Positions 44,347 to 52,916 of a stretch of DNA of 64,000 nucleotides are shown in pieces. Location of the stretch: assembly GCF_900460315.1 (NCBI RefSeq), contig NZ_UHIO01000001.1, positions 1,085,501 through 1,149,500 of the forward strand. Reading direction: 5' to 3'. How positions within the stretch are numbered: position 1 is the stretch's first letter; each line of letters starts with the position of its first letter. Below the pieces are notes generated by a model. The model was given only the letters and a program-made list of their open reading frames with translations, searched no databases and was not told the origin of the DNA. A program made the translations under genes and the position numbers. This stretch comes from Veillonella criceti. Its GTDB lineage: Bacteria; Bacillota; Negativicutes; Veillonellales; Veillonellaceae.

Positions 44347-46317
44347 CTATCTAATTTTTATACTTTCAAATTCTAATGCTGGCTTTAATGGAATTCTATG
44401 AGTAAATTTCTTTTTATCATCACCACTAAGAGTCATATAAGCTACCTTTTGTAACCACTCTTCACTGCCCTTACCATTCCAATTCATCATAGCCAATAAA
44501 GTTTCTTTGGTCTTATTAAAAGACTCTTGACTCGCATTATCGCCAAGTTGTTCTTTCCTATATTCATTAAACTTATCGACGAAACTCTGTTGGTCTAAAT
44601 TAGACATAGGTTCCTCAAATCCCATATTCCCTAAGAGCGCACTATATCGTTTATTCAAGTCATCAAGGACTAAATTGGTAACAATCATAATACTACCTAA
44701 ACCAATACTTTTACCTTGGCCAATCTTAAAATAATACTGTGACTGTTTCTGATTAAACACTTCTAATAAAGCCCCTAATTCAAGATCAGTTAATTCATTA
44801 AAATATATTTTACCAGAGAACTTATTGCCCCAATCTAGCGGTCTAATCTTTTTCGTACCATTCACAAATTTTGTTTGATCATTGCTACACCAGTAATTTT
44901 TACTAATTTGTTGATGCCAATATAACTTATAACCACGAATGCCTGAACTTTTGCCCCAATGATTAATTTCTCCCCCTTTATCTGGTTGATTCAAATATAA
45001 TTGGTGCGACGTCGGATTGGGACTCATTAAAGCCTTCGGATACTTTGCTTCTTTACAAACGTATTTAGCGTCTCCTTCCAAAGACGCATCACTAAAGAAC
45101 ACTCGACTCGCCCACCACTCCTTCTTGCCAAACATAGCATCTGTAAAATCTACAACATTGCTATTAATTGATTTAGGGATGTGTTCACCAATCGATTTGT
45201 CATAAGCAATTCGATATAAATGACCATGGCCAAAATGAACTACCTTATTATTTTCTTCACTATAAAAACAAGGTATTATAAATTCAATATCTGAGCGCCC
45301 AGTAATAGCTTGAATTTTTTCTTGATTATCATGTTTAAATAAACCTCCATGTTTTTCAGCTTTCGAGAATAAGAAAAAACGTTTTCGATTACCTTCTGTT
45401 AAACTCTTTTCTGCTACCATATCCGTATTACTACCTAATACCAATTTATAATCAGCATAATAATCTTCTACTACGGATTTTGGTACTTCAATGCGATTTG
45501 TATCTGAAAAATTATTACAAGTAATAGTATAATAATGTTTTTTTCCACTCATATTGCCAGTAATAATCTTACATGTAACTGTTTTTTCACTATCATTTTT
45601 AGACGAATATTTATCCCAAATAACACCTATGTCATCAATTTTCGGATAATTTTTATCATCTGAAATCCTCTTACGGCTCGAATCGCCCTTAAAGATAAAA
45701 TATTTTGCTTCTGTAGCCTCATTATCTTTACTAGAACTCCTAATCTTCACTAAAAAGCCACTCTTCGGTTTTGCATACTTACCTCGTTTGTCTTCAGCTC
45801 CCAACAATTTTTCAGTATAATAAGCCTGTGTATGTTGAGTAGAATATTCATTTTGTTCAAGACTAATACTAGTAATCGCTCTAAAATATAGATGTCGATC
45901 AGCTACATCACCATCTGTATTATTCTTATTATAGGTTCTCATAGCACTACAAGATAAAATTTTGAAAATATTTTTTACCATACCACGAAGCGAACTTCCC
46001 GGAATAATTGGCACTCCAGCGGGAGAGTAAGACGCGAAATCGTCACTCCCCCCTATATAAAGGGGACTTTTATTTGTTATCTTTAAATCAATATAACCAG
46101 AGTAGCATCCATACTCTTTTACATATGATTTATAAGCAGCTTGTGCCTTTACTTTATCATTATTGTTAACTATTTTTTTCCATTCCTCAGAACTCGCCAA
46201 TGGTGATACTACAACTTTTTTTGGAAGTGGCACAAAGTTATATGGAGATGTAGCAAACTTTTCAAAACTAATTTCTTGCACTTTATTAACCGATTTCTTG
46301 CTATTCTTTGATTCCAT
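44347..46317 (-). CDS. TIGR03986-family RAMP (Cas7-like with insertion)
   Basis: A 656-aa RAMP-superfamily protein. The N-terminal RAMP signature is SPLYIGGSDDFASYSPAGVPIIPGSSLRGMVKNIFKIL; the C-terminal glycine loop is FKIGQGKSIGLGSIMIV. Between them lies a long insertion of about 350 residues, matching the TIGR03986 family and the Cas7-insertion subunit of type III-D complexes. It would occupy one backbone position on the crRNA. The ATG at 46317 follows GGGAGG and gives a better start than the frame to 46332. It is the last gene of the effector operon. Confidence 0.82.
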   Translation of the reverse strand: MESKNSKKSVNKVQEISFEKFATSPYNFVPLPKKVVVSPLASSEEWKKIVNNNDKVKAQAAYKSYVKEYGCYSGYIDLKITNKSPLYIGGSDDFASYSPAGVPIIPGSSLRGMVKNIFKILSCSAMRTYNKNNTDGDVADRHLYFRAITSISLEQNEYSTQHTQAYYTEKLLGAEDKRGKYAKPKSGFLVKIRSSSKDNEATEAKYFIFKGDSSRKRISDDKNYPKIDDIGVIWDKYSSKNDSEKTVTCKIITGNMSGKKHYYTITCNNFSDTNRIEVPKSVVEDYYADYKLVLGSNTDMVAEKSLTEGNRKRFFLFSKAEKHGGLFKHDNQEKIQAITGRSDIEFIIPCFYSEENNKVVHFGHGHLYRIAYDKSIGEHIPKSINSNVVDFTDAMFGKKEWWASRVFFSDASLEGDAKYVCKEAKYPKALMSPNPTSHQLYLNQPDKGGEINHWGKSSGIRGYKLYWHQQISKNYWCSNDQTKFVNGTKKIRPLDWGNKFSGKIYFNELTDLELGALLEVFNQKQSQYYFKIGQGKSIGLGSIMIVTNLVLDDLNKRYSALLGNMGFEEPMSNLDQQSFVDKFNEYRKEQLGDNASQESFNKTKETLLAMMNWNGKGSEEWLQKVAYMTLSGDDKKKFTHRIPLKPALEFESIKIR

Positions 46318-46319
46318 AA

Positions 46320-46895
46320 TTAATCCTCCCATGCCTCTATTCGAAGAAATCTGTAATCATCATAACCAGCTAAATATACTTTAGCACCAGATACTTCATT
46401 ATCAGAAAAGCCTATGTAATTACGCGTCACTAATCCATAATACTTTGAATCTTCTGCTACTGGTATGGTCATTTTTATCTTACGATTACTATCTTCTAAT
46501 TTAACGCCCTGTTGACCATAGCCCGCATTAGTGCCCCATAATCGTCCCATACTATCGACAAATTCTACATCCATATCTCCATCTAATGTATCACAAATAT
46601 AACGAGCTCTAAATTCATCATTGCCCTTTTTCAAATATAGCTCTTCCTGTTCATTAAAAATTCGTAACTCTAACACCAAGTTTAAATTCAATGGTTCATT
46701 ATCAATCAGTTCTATAATCCCTCCTTTAACTCGTCCCCAACTCACTTTATTTATAAACCAAACAACAACTGTAGCTTCTTGTTTTATATATTGGGCAATT
46801 ATATCTTCAAAACAATCTGATTTAAAAGTAAACGAGCTTATATTACTCTTACCAGCTTGATAAAATAACGATTGTTTTACTAAATCTATTGACAT
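46320..46895 (-). CDS. csx19: Csx19-family protein (TIGR03984)
   Basis: A protein of about 191 aa from the ATG at 46895 (8 bases after the upstream stop; an alternative start at 46928 overlaps the upstream gene). Recognisable blocks are IIAQYIKQEATVVVWFINKVSWGRV and LVLELRIFNEQEELYLKKGNDEFRARYICDTL, resembling the TIGR03984/Csx19 family that marks type III-D operons. It lacks an obvious catalytic motif and is thought to be a structural or accessory subunit. Position between double Cas7 and TIGR03986 agrees with the III-D gene order. Confidence 0.75.
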   Translation of the reverse strand: MSIDLVKQSLFYQAGKSNISSFTFKSDCFEDIIAQYIKQEATVVVWFINKVSWGRVKGGIIELIDNEPLNLNLVLELRIFNEQEELYLKKGNDEFRARYICDTLDGDMDVEFVDSMGRLWGTNAGYGQQGVKLEDSNRKIKMTIPVAEDSKYYGLVTRNYIGFSDNEVSGAKVYLAGYDDYRFLRIEAWED

Positions 46896-46902
46896 GCTGA
46901 TT

Positions 46903-48306
46903 TCACACTCCCTCTCCCAAACTTGCAAATTCTTCTAAATACAAGTTTAATAGTTCTGAATCATCTTCATTATTTTCTCCAAAACTCTTTATGTTAAATT
47001 CTTGCCCATCATAGCGAATGTTGACAGACTCACCTATAATTCGTCCTTTACCAATGGATTTTTCACCACCAAATGGAATGCGTCCTGTACATATGTCCTT
47101 AATTAAACAAAGTGCCAAACCAGCTTCCCATTCCTGACAACGTTCAATCTCAAAGTGAATTTTCACATTATTACCAGACTCTTTTTCCTGCCACAAAGGT
47201 ATATTAGTAAATAACGCAGAATCAATAACACCACCCGTAAAGCGGTCAACGCGGATTCGAGATTGTTTCACTTCTTTAACACCTTCTGAAATATACACTT
47301 CATCTACAATGAAGCGACTCTTGGCGCCCTGTTTAGTTCTGAAATCTAAATCAATGCCCATCAATGGATCTAATTTACTTTCGTCAATCCCTAAGCGCCG
47401 ACATATATACTCAGCTTGTTTACGAAGAACACCTTTTACGGTAGTGCCCGGAATTGTTGGTAATAAATGCCCGTTTTTACCACTTTTAAATTGTACGGCA
47501 TTAATCTTTTCGCCCTTAAAATCTATACCATAATCTCGAATAATTAACGAAGAATCTATACGTCCCTCTATATCAGCATAAAATGTATTCGTAGCAAAGG
47601 AAACATTACTCAAACTACCTTCATACTGATTACTACTAGGCTTATTGCACAACCACTGTTTTACCTCTTCAAATTTTGAAAAATCATAAAAATAGGCTGT
47701 TATATCTGAACTAGCAATTTTACCAAATCCTTTAGTCGTAGACCCACCTAATCGGATACCCGCTTTTAATTGATCAACAAGAGTTTTAATTAGCTGTTCT
47801 AATTCAGACAAATAATTTTCATGAACTCTTCTTAATGTAATCTCAATATGGAGTTTTCCAGTTGCCCCTCGTTCTACAACCTCAAAATCATACTTATGTC
47901 CGTCAATACCAACATTAACAACGCTATCAATAGCAACGCCTTCCCGAAATACAATATTAGCATCTTCTAACACAATGTCATTAATAATAATAGCACTTTG
48001 AGTAGAGCCTATTTTTGAATTAAAATCACCAAATAAAATACTACTAATCCCAACTTCATCAAAATCTTCGTCTAACTCATCCTTCAACGCTACTGTACTA
48101 TTTGTCGTATTCCAAGCCCAATGACGTAATGCACCAGCTAAAGAGGTTCCTGGAATAAATGGGCGCTCTGCCTTATCCTTTACTACCTGTGAATCAACTT
48201 CGACACTTGCTCCAACAGCACCATCACCAGCCCCAATAATAAGTGGCGACATTAATTCTACCGTACCTTCAATCTTTATTTTTTGAATAACACTCGCTTC
48301 ATTCAT
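46903..48306 (-). CDS. Double Cas7 (tandem Csm3-like RAMP) backbone protein
   Basis: A 467-aa protein with two RAMP units in a row. Unit 1: GAGDGAVGASVEVDSQVV (with the candidate cleavage aspartate near residue 38) and RPFIPGTSLAGALRHWAW; glycine loop GGSTTKGFGKIASS near 188. Unit 2: GHLLPTIPGTTVKGVLRKQA near 283-302; glycine loop FGGEKSIGKGRIIG near 416-429. Unit 2 lacks an aspartate in the equivalent site (VQFKSGKNGH), so only the first is likely to cut target RNA. It corresponds to the 'Cas7-2x' subunit of III-D complexes. It starts 11 bases after Csx10. Confidence 0.82.
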   Translation of the reverse strand: MNEASVIQKIKIEGTVELMSPLIIGAGDGAVGASVEVDSQVVKDKAERPFIPGTSLAGALRHWAWNTTNSTVALKDELDEDFDEVGISSILFGDFNSKIGSTQSAIIINDIVLEDANIVFREGVAIDSVVNVGIDGHKYDFEVVERGATGKLHIEITLRRVHENYLSELEQLIKTLVDQLKAGIRLGGSTTKGFGKIASSDITAYFYDFSKFEEVKQWLCNKPSSNQYEGSLSNVSFATNTFYADIEGRIDSSLIIRDYGIDFKGEKINAVQFKSGKNGHLLPTIPGTTVKGVLRKQAEYICRRLGIDESKLDPLMGIDLDFRTKQGAKSRFIVDEVYISEGVKEVKQSRIRVDRFTGGVIDSALFTNIPLWQEKESGNNVKIHFEIERCQEWEAGLALCLIKDICTGRIPFGGEKSIGKGRIIGESVNIRYDGQEFNIKSFGENNEDDSELLNLYLEEFASLGEGV

Positions 48307-48317
48307 TATGTGTCCTC

Positions 48318-50006
48318 CTATTGTTTGCTATTTTTTCTAGCATGTCTACAGAACCAAAGCCAAAATTCATAGAAAAATACATCATTATCAAACGAAGGCA
48401 GTGTTAACTTTAGGTCTTTTGCTACCTGAAGTACTTTATCCCCTTCTTCAGCCGTTAATTGAAGGTCTTTGTACGGCCAATCAATCTTTTCTTTTGTCAA
48501 TAAATCTGCCAATACCTCTTCACGACCATTAGCTAATTTAATTTTTATACGATTGAGCTGTTTCCAAAATACGCCACCTACCGTCTTAGCATGTTCACAT
48601 TCTTTTAGAAATATGGCCTTATTTTTACTATAATCATATTCACCAAATCCTACCATCGCACGAGCACCTAAAAAACTCTCTAGCCTAGCAAATATATGCT
48701 TTTCACCAGCCACTTTTGCAGACCAACGATTAGCCTTCCGCCAATCCTGTATACATCTTAAGGCTTCTTTTCTTACTTTGCGAATTAATGTATCCATTAA
48801 AATGCGAGTAGCTACGCGTTCAACCTCTGGGCACAATGCACTTTGCAATGTCTGCTCCTCTGAAAAAACATTTTTATGAATATCCCAATTTCCGGATTGT
48901 GGTTGCCAAAACCTAAGCTGACCAAAGCCTTCTTCCGTACGCTCTCCAATGCCATTAAAAATGTATTCATTTAAGCGTGCCAACATATCTGCCGTCCACG
49001 GCGTTTCACTGGTAATTTCAAATACAGCCCCCTTTTCAATCGCTGGTACTTGCGGACGCTTTATACCCCAAATTGATACAAATCCATCAACCGTAGTATA
49101 ATTAGCAAACATTTTTGTTATCTTAATGACACAATTATTCTCTTTAAATTTATTGATAATGTCTTGCAATGGACTTTGACTGTTAGAAGCTATCCCTGTT
49201 TCTAGCAGTATTGGCGTATCCGCTCTCAAATAGATTCGATTGTCAGTAAGCGATTGCACATCGATTATAGGATATACCGACTCAACCTCTTCAATAGGAC
49301 CAAAACTAAATTCACATTGACCATAACCTGTAAATTTAGACCGTCCAATCCGCCCTTCAAAACGGTTATCTACTAAGTCTAATTTTTTTATTAACTTATC
49401 TAACGTATCTTCTTCTCCAAGAAGATACCCTTTGAATTCGTATCCGGCATCAATGGATTCATAGTTGTAAATCACCCCATCTAAACTTGTTCCACTAATA
49501 CGTTCACGATCTCCTCCCTTTTTCTGTTTATTATTAGAGTTACGACTCATATGAAATGAAATCGATTTAAATATAGAAGCAGGATATACATAATCAGCAT
49601 CAAAGGTGGCAAACCCTTTCATACTTTTATAGTCAACTAATGTATCTGACCAAGCTAATAAATCAACTACTTCTTTAGCCTCTTTCGTTGTACCAGTAAA
49701 ATTCGTTGAATCTATAATACGTTGTTTTCTCTTTTGAATAGATTGTGGAATGGGAATAGTTCGTTGATTATTAGCTACAGGATACGCATCTACAAAACGA
49801 AGCTGGTTAAAAAATAAATTAACAAAATCTTCATCTTCATGAGCCAATTTACCTAGACCTTGCTCTTTTATAAAACGACCTGCCAAAACACCACGTAACA
49901 CTGATCCAGATATAAAATCAACACTTTTTATTAACACACCATTAGTAGAGCTTGTCGTCAATACAATCGGTGATAACGTTTTAATAGTAACCTCTAATAG
50001 TTTCAT
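48318..50006 (-). CDS. csx10: Csx10 (Cas5-like RAMP) with C-terminal helical extension
   Basis: A 562-aa protein. The N-terminal Csx10 pattern is SPIVLTTSSTNGVLIKSVDFISGSVLRGVLAGRFI, with the glycine-rich GRIGRSKFTGYGQCEFSFG at about residues 232-250, and a second domain with GIGERTEEGFGQLRFWQP near 358-375. Csx10 acts as the Cas5-type subunit that binds the 5' crRNA handle. Residues about 400-560 are helical and have no RAMP motif; as the locus has no separate small subunit gene, this part may supply a Cas11-like domain. Its start overlaps the stop of the Cas7 gene by one base. Confidence 0.85.
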   Translation of the reverse strand: MKLLEVTIKTLSPIVLTTSSTNGVLIKSVDFISGSVLRGVLAGRFIKEQGLGKLAHEDEDFVNLFFNQLRFVDAYPVANNQRTIPIPQSIQKRKQRIIDSTNFTGTTKEAKEVVDLLAWSDTLVDYKSMKGFATFDADYVYPASIFKSISFHMSRNSNNKQKKGGDRERISGTSLDGVIYNYESIDAGYEFKGYLLGEEDTLDKLIKKLDLVDNRFEGRIGRSKFTGYGQCEFSFGPIEEVESVYPIIDVQSLTDNRIYLRADTPILLETGIASNSQSPLQDIINKFKENNCVIKITKMFANYTTVDGFVSIWGIKRPQVPAIEKGAVFEITSETPWTADMLARLNEYIFNGIGERTEEGFGQLRFWQPQSGNWDIHKNVFSEEQTLQSALCPEVERVATRILMDTLIRKVRKEALRCIQDWRKANRWSAKVAGEKHIFARLESFLGARAMVGFGEYDYSKNKAIFLKECEHAKTVGGVFWKQLNRIKIKLANGREEVLADLLTKEKIDWPYKDLQLTAEEGDKVLQVAKDLKLTLPSFDNDVFFYEFWLWFCRHARKNSKQ

Positions 50007-50650
50007 TAATAAGCCCCCTCTAATCGTTTCGCCACTAACTCTACTTGATTATCTATGGTACATGTAATACGACCAAAACCTCGATTACGTTTTAATCCAG
50101 CTACTCTTGTATTTTGTAATAATAAAGCTAATAAGGATTCATTACTTGCTGTATCATCTAGTACTTCAATCGTTCCATAAAAAACTATCCCTGCATCAAT
50201 AACTCTCATATTATGTAACGAACCTTGCTGTGTAAGGCCATTTTTATATGACTTTTTCATTTGATAGCGAATAGAAGAGTAACTTTCTAATACCGATTTA
50301 CTATTAAAAAATTGGCTATATTTTGTTTGCAAATAATCCCACTGCTTACTTACCATGGCATAATTTTCTATAAAAAAATTAGAAATAATCAAATTTGGAT
50401 TTTCAATATCACCACGATTGAATAAATTCTCTATTTCTTCTTTAGTTATAAAAGAAGCACCACTTAGTTCTGCCATCTCTAATAATTCAAGTGCACTTTC
50501 ATATAGCAAGCCCCTAAATGTCCTAGCTGGGAAATAAGGCAACCCCCATCTATCATGAATTACGTCAGAATCAATATTAACATCCGCCTGTCCTGAGCTT
50601 AAATGAATTGGCGACTCCACTTTTATCGTTATTAAAAAAGATGTACTCAT
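50006..50650 (-). CDS. Single Cas7 (Csm3-like RAMP)
   Basis: A 214-aa RAMP protein with SPIHLSSGQADVNIDSDVI (candidate catalytic Asp27), GLPYFPARTFRGLLYESAL and the C-terminal glycine loop GLKRNRGFGRIT. Length and pattern fit Csm3/Cas7, the backbone subunit that cleaves target RNA at 6-nt intervals. It starts 2 bases after cas10 and overlaps Csx10 by one base. Confidence 0.85.
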   Translation of the reverse strand: MSTSFLITIKVESPIHLSSGQADVNIDSDVIHDRWGLPYFPARTFRGLLYESALELLEMAELSGASFITKEEIENLFNRGDIENPNLIISNFFIENYAMVSKQWDYLQTKYSQFFNSKSVLESYSSIRYQMKKSYKNGLTQQGSLHNMRVIDAGIVFYGTIEVLDDTASNESLLALLLQNTRVAGLKRNRGFGRITCTIDNQVELVAKRLEGAY

Positions 50651-50652
50651 AA

Positions 50653-52245
50653 CTAATCCTCCATCCCCACAGCATAATCCATCAATTCAATAGCATCCAC
50701 ATATGGTGTTTTTCCCTCAAACCAGAGCTTTTCTTCATAAGACTCCCAGTTGTTCACGGCCAATAAGGACTTACTATCACCTAATAATTCAAGATAACGC
50801 TGAATTTCATGTTCATCCTTTTGTAAAACAAATCGAAGTTCTTTCACTTTACCATATGAAACCGCTGGATTATCAGAGAACTTCCATTGATTAAACCGTG
50901 CAATACACTGTAATAGATTATCAATATGACGTGGATCATTTGACTCAATACCATTTACAATGTAAGGGCCAAAATGCATATTTCCCAAATTAGCCGTATA
51001 TTCTTGTAAGCGAATTTGTTCTAACTCTGGTGCCTGTTCTCCATGTAACAGTGCAAAATCAAGCCAACTAGAACCTTTATAATTACGCGACTCACTTTTT
51101 GCTACAGCACATAATTGTTCTGCTAATTCATAACCACGGAAAAATGGATACGAAGTTGGCAGTATAGCAATCCCCGCACACGTATCAATAGAAATATCCT
51201 CAGGCTCTAACTCTTCTTTCATAAAATTCATGAACAAGCGCGTATATTTCAGTACATATTGAGCATTACATACAAACGTAATATCATCGCCCCCTAAAAT
51301 TAAAGGACGAAGAGGGATTTTATGATTCGACCTACCTCCCTCAAGCTCAAGTTTTTTCTTATCATCTACAATAATGGACAATAATTTCTTAAAAGCTAAT
51401 TTAGTTTTGTTAGCCACTTTTTTTGATAGTTTACTTCTATCTGTCAATGTTTTACATGCTCTAAATCGTAACCCCATATTATTGCCATCAATATGAACGA
51501 TAGCAATATCATTGCCGCCTACATTTCGGCCCACAACGTGCTTCTCTTGACCCATATCATCTAATTCCATAGGGAATTCATAATTCTCTAATACATCAGA
51601 AAATTCAGATTGTAATGTTTCATTAGCTAATTTAGAATTATCAATTTTACTAAAACTCTCTTGTGAAATAATCCTTGCTTGACCGTTTTCTTTATACCAA
51701 TAATTAGCCACTTCGCCATTAGTTTCACAGGGTACCGTTAAACCTGTGTCAAATATAGATATATTCGGAGATACACAATTCTGATTATCTTTTAATGTCT
51801 TATATAACTCACTTAAATCAAGAGAGAATTGTTCTTTATCTAAGGAAAGTTCCCCAAGAGCTGCACCAATTCTAACACCGGGATATAACACTAATAATTC
51901 TTTACTAAAAAGTTTAACTGTCTCTGGACGATAATCTGCCCCTTCAGCAGAAAATAAAACTAATGCATTACCACCGCCAATGTAAGCAACATAACAATCA
52001 GTAGGCAGCTGCTCTGTTACTAACTCAGATTTCTCCCAGCTATCTACATCAACAGTGAAATTACGTTGTGGTTCTTGACTTTGAACAAAGTTTTTTAATT
52101 TTTTCTCTAAAATTTCTTTACAAAGTACATCTTCAAAAAGACGTTCTACAATATAGGAAGCTCCTATATTTGTCTTTAACTTATTTCCAGAAAATATGTA
52201 TTTCTGAATTGATCTCGTATCAAACAATAATCCCCGTACTTTCAT
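50653..52245 (-). CDS. cas10: Cas10 large subunit, palm domains only
   Basis: A 530-aa Cas10 from the ATG at 52245 (preceded by GGAGGG). N-terminus goes straight into the first palm (GLLFDTRSIQKYIFSGN, AYIGGGNALVLF near 88-97). The second palm has IVHIDGNNMG near 250 and the intact GGDD at residues 318-321 (PLILGGDDITF), followed by TCAGIAILPTSYPFFRGYELAEQL. There is no HD nuclease domain, so it probably makes cyclic oligoadenylate but does not cut DNA with an HD site. It heads the effector operon with its own candidate promoter. Confidence 0.93.
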   Translation of the reverse strand: MKVRGLLFDTRSIQKYIFSGNKLKTNIGASYIVERLFEDVLCKEILEKKLKNFVQSQEPQRNFTVDVDSWEKSELVTEQLPTDCYVAYIGGGNALVLFSAEGADYRPETVKLFSKELLVLYPGVRIGAALGELSLDKEQFSLDLSELYKTLKDNQNCVSPNISIFDTGLTVPCETNGEVANYWYKENGQARIISQESFSKIDNSKLANETLQSEFSDVLENYEFPMELDDMGQEKHVVGRNVGGNDIAIVHIDGNNMGLRFRACKTLTDRSKLSKKVANKTKLAFKKLLSIIVDDKKKLELEGGRSNHKIPLRPLILGGDDITFVCNAQYVLKYTRLFMNFMKEELEPEDISIDTCAGIAILPTSYPFFRGYELAEQLCAVAKSESRNYKGSSWLDFALLHGEQAPELEQIRLQEYTANLGNMHFGPYIVNGIESNDPRHIDNLLQCIARFNQWKFSDNPAVSYGKVKELRFVLQKDEHEIQRYLELLGDSKSLLAVNNWESYEEKLWFEGKTPYVDAIELMDYAVGMED

Positions 52246-52374
52246 AAATACCCTCCTAACTAAATCATAAACCTTACTTTTTATCAGCAATATTTGCATA
52301 TGCATTACGCACTAAACAAATACAAGCTTTTAATGTATTCCCCTAAGCTGATTCATTTCTCTCACAAAATCATT

Positions 52375-52403
52375 ATTTTAAATTATTCGACAAGTTCTAT
52401 CAA
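52375..52403 (-). promoter_or_regulatory. Candidate promoter of the cas10 operon
   Basis: TTGATA (52398-52403), 17 bases, TAAAAT (52375-52380) on the minus strand, about 130 bases before the cas10 start. No gene lies between 52246 and 52493. Confidence 0.5.
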
Positions 52404-52493
52404 AAAACCTCTAATTGAAGTTGATTATTAAGATACCTTAATTTTACACATAAAAAACTATAAACTTATATAGTAACACTACAATATAATCCC

Positions 52494-52661
52494 CTATTTT
52501 TCTGAAAAAATTATTATCACCAACACCATAGACATAATAAGTAATAGCCAAGGCCATAGCAAACTCCATAATGATGACAGTACCTCTTCATAGTCTTTCT
52601 GATACAATTTAACAATAATATAAACAATCAAAATACCACTCATAATAATTAATTTCTCCAT
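52494..52661 (-). CDS. Small two-helix membrane protein in the CRISPR locus
   Basis: A 55-aa frame: MEKLIIMSGILIVYIIVKLY, a short charged loop QKDYEEVLSS, then LWSLLWPWLLLIMSMVLVII and IFSEK. Both halves are long hydrophobic helices joined by an acidic turn, so it is probably an inner-membrane hairpin. A GAGGG lies a few bases upstream. It sits in the gap between the CARF-HEPN terminator and cas10 on the cas strand. No family is recognised. It might be a membrane effector or a spurious frame; the good ribosome binding site and lack of polar interruptions favour a real gene. Confidence 0.5.
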   Translation of the reverse strand: MEKLIIMSGILIVYIIVKLYQKDYEEVLSSLWSLLWPWLLLIMSMVLVIIIFSEK

Positions 52662-52746
52662 TTTCCCTCTTCCTTATCAAAAATCATTTTAAAATTCATA
52701 AATTTAATATAATAACTCCTATATCTTACTTCTAATATCAACTCTA

Positions 52747-52752
52747 TTATAC
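52747..52752 (-). promoter_or_regulatory. Candidate -10 box for the small membrane protein
   Basis: A perfect TATAAT lies on the minus strand 86 bases before the ATG at 52661. The -35 region is weak. The surrounding 52662-52800 has no gene. Confidence 0.35.
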
Positions 52753-52800
52753 AATTGAGTTACTCTTTTTCTTATTACAAACTATTGTGAACACTAAAAA

Positions 52801-52845
52801 AGCGGTAACCAAATGCGGATTATATCCGTCATTTAAGTTACCGCT
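52801..52845 (-). terminator. Terminator of the CARF-HEPN unit
   Basis: AGCGGTAAC / GTTACCGCT with an inner CGGAT/ATCCG stem, followed on the minus strand by a T6 run. It lies about 70 bases past the stop of the second CARF-HEPN gene and separates this module from the cas10 operon. Confidence 0.85.
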
Positions 52846-52916
52846 CTCTTTTCTTTCTCTAAACTCGCTCTTATCCTCTTTCTATTACTAGAAACGATAT
52901 ACCAAAAACTTTAACA

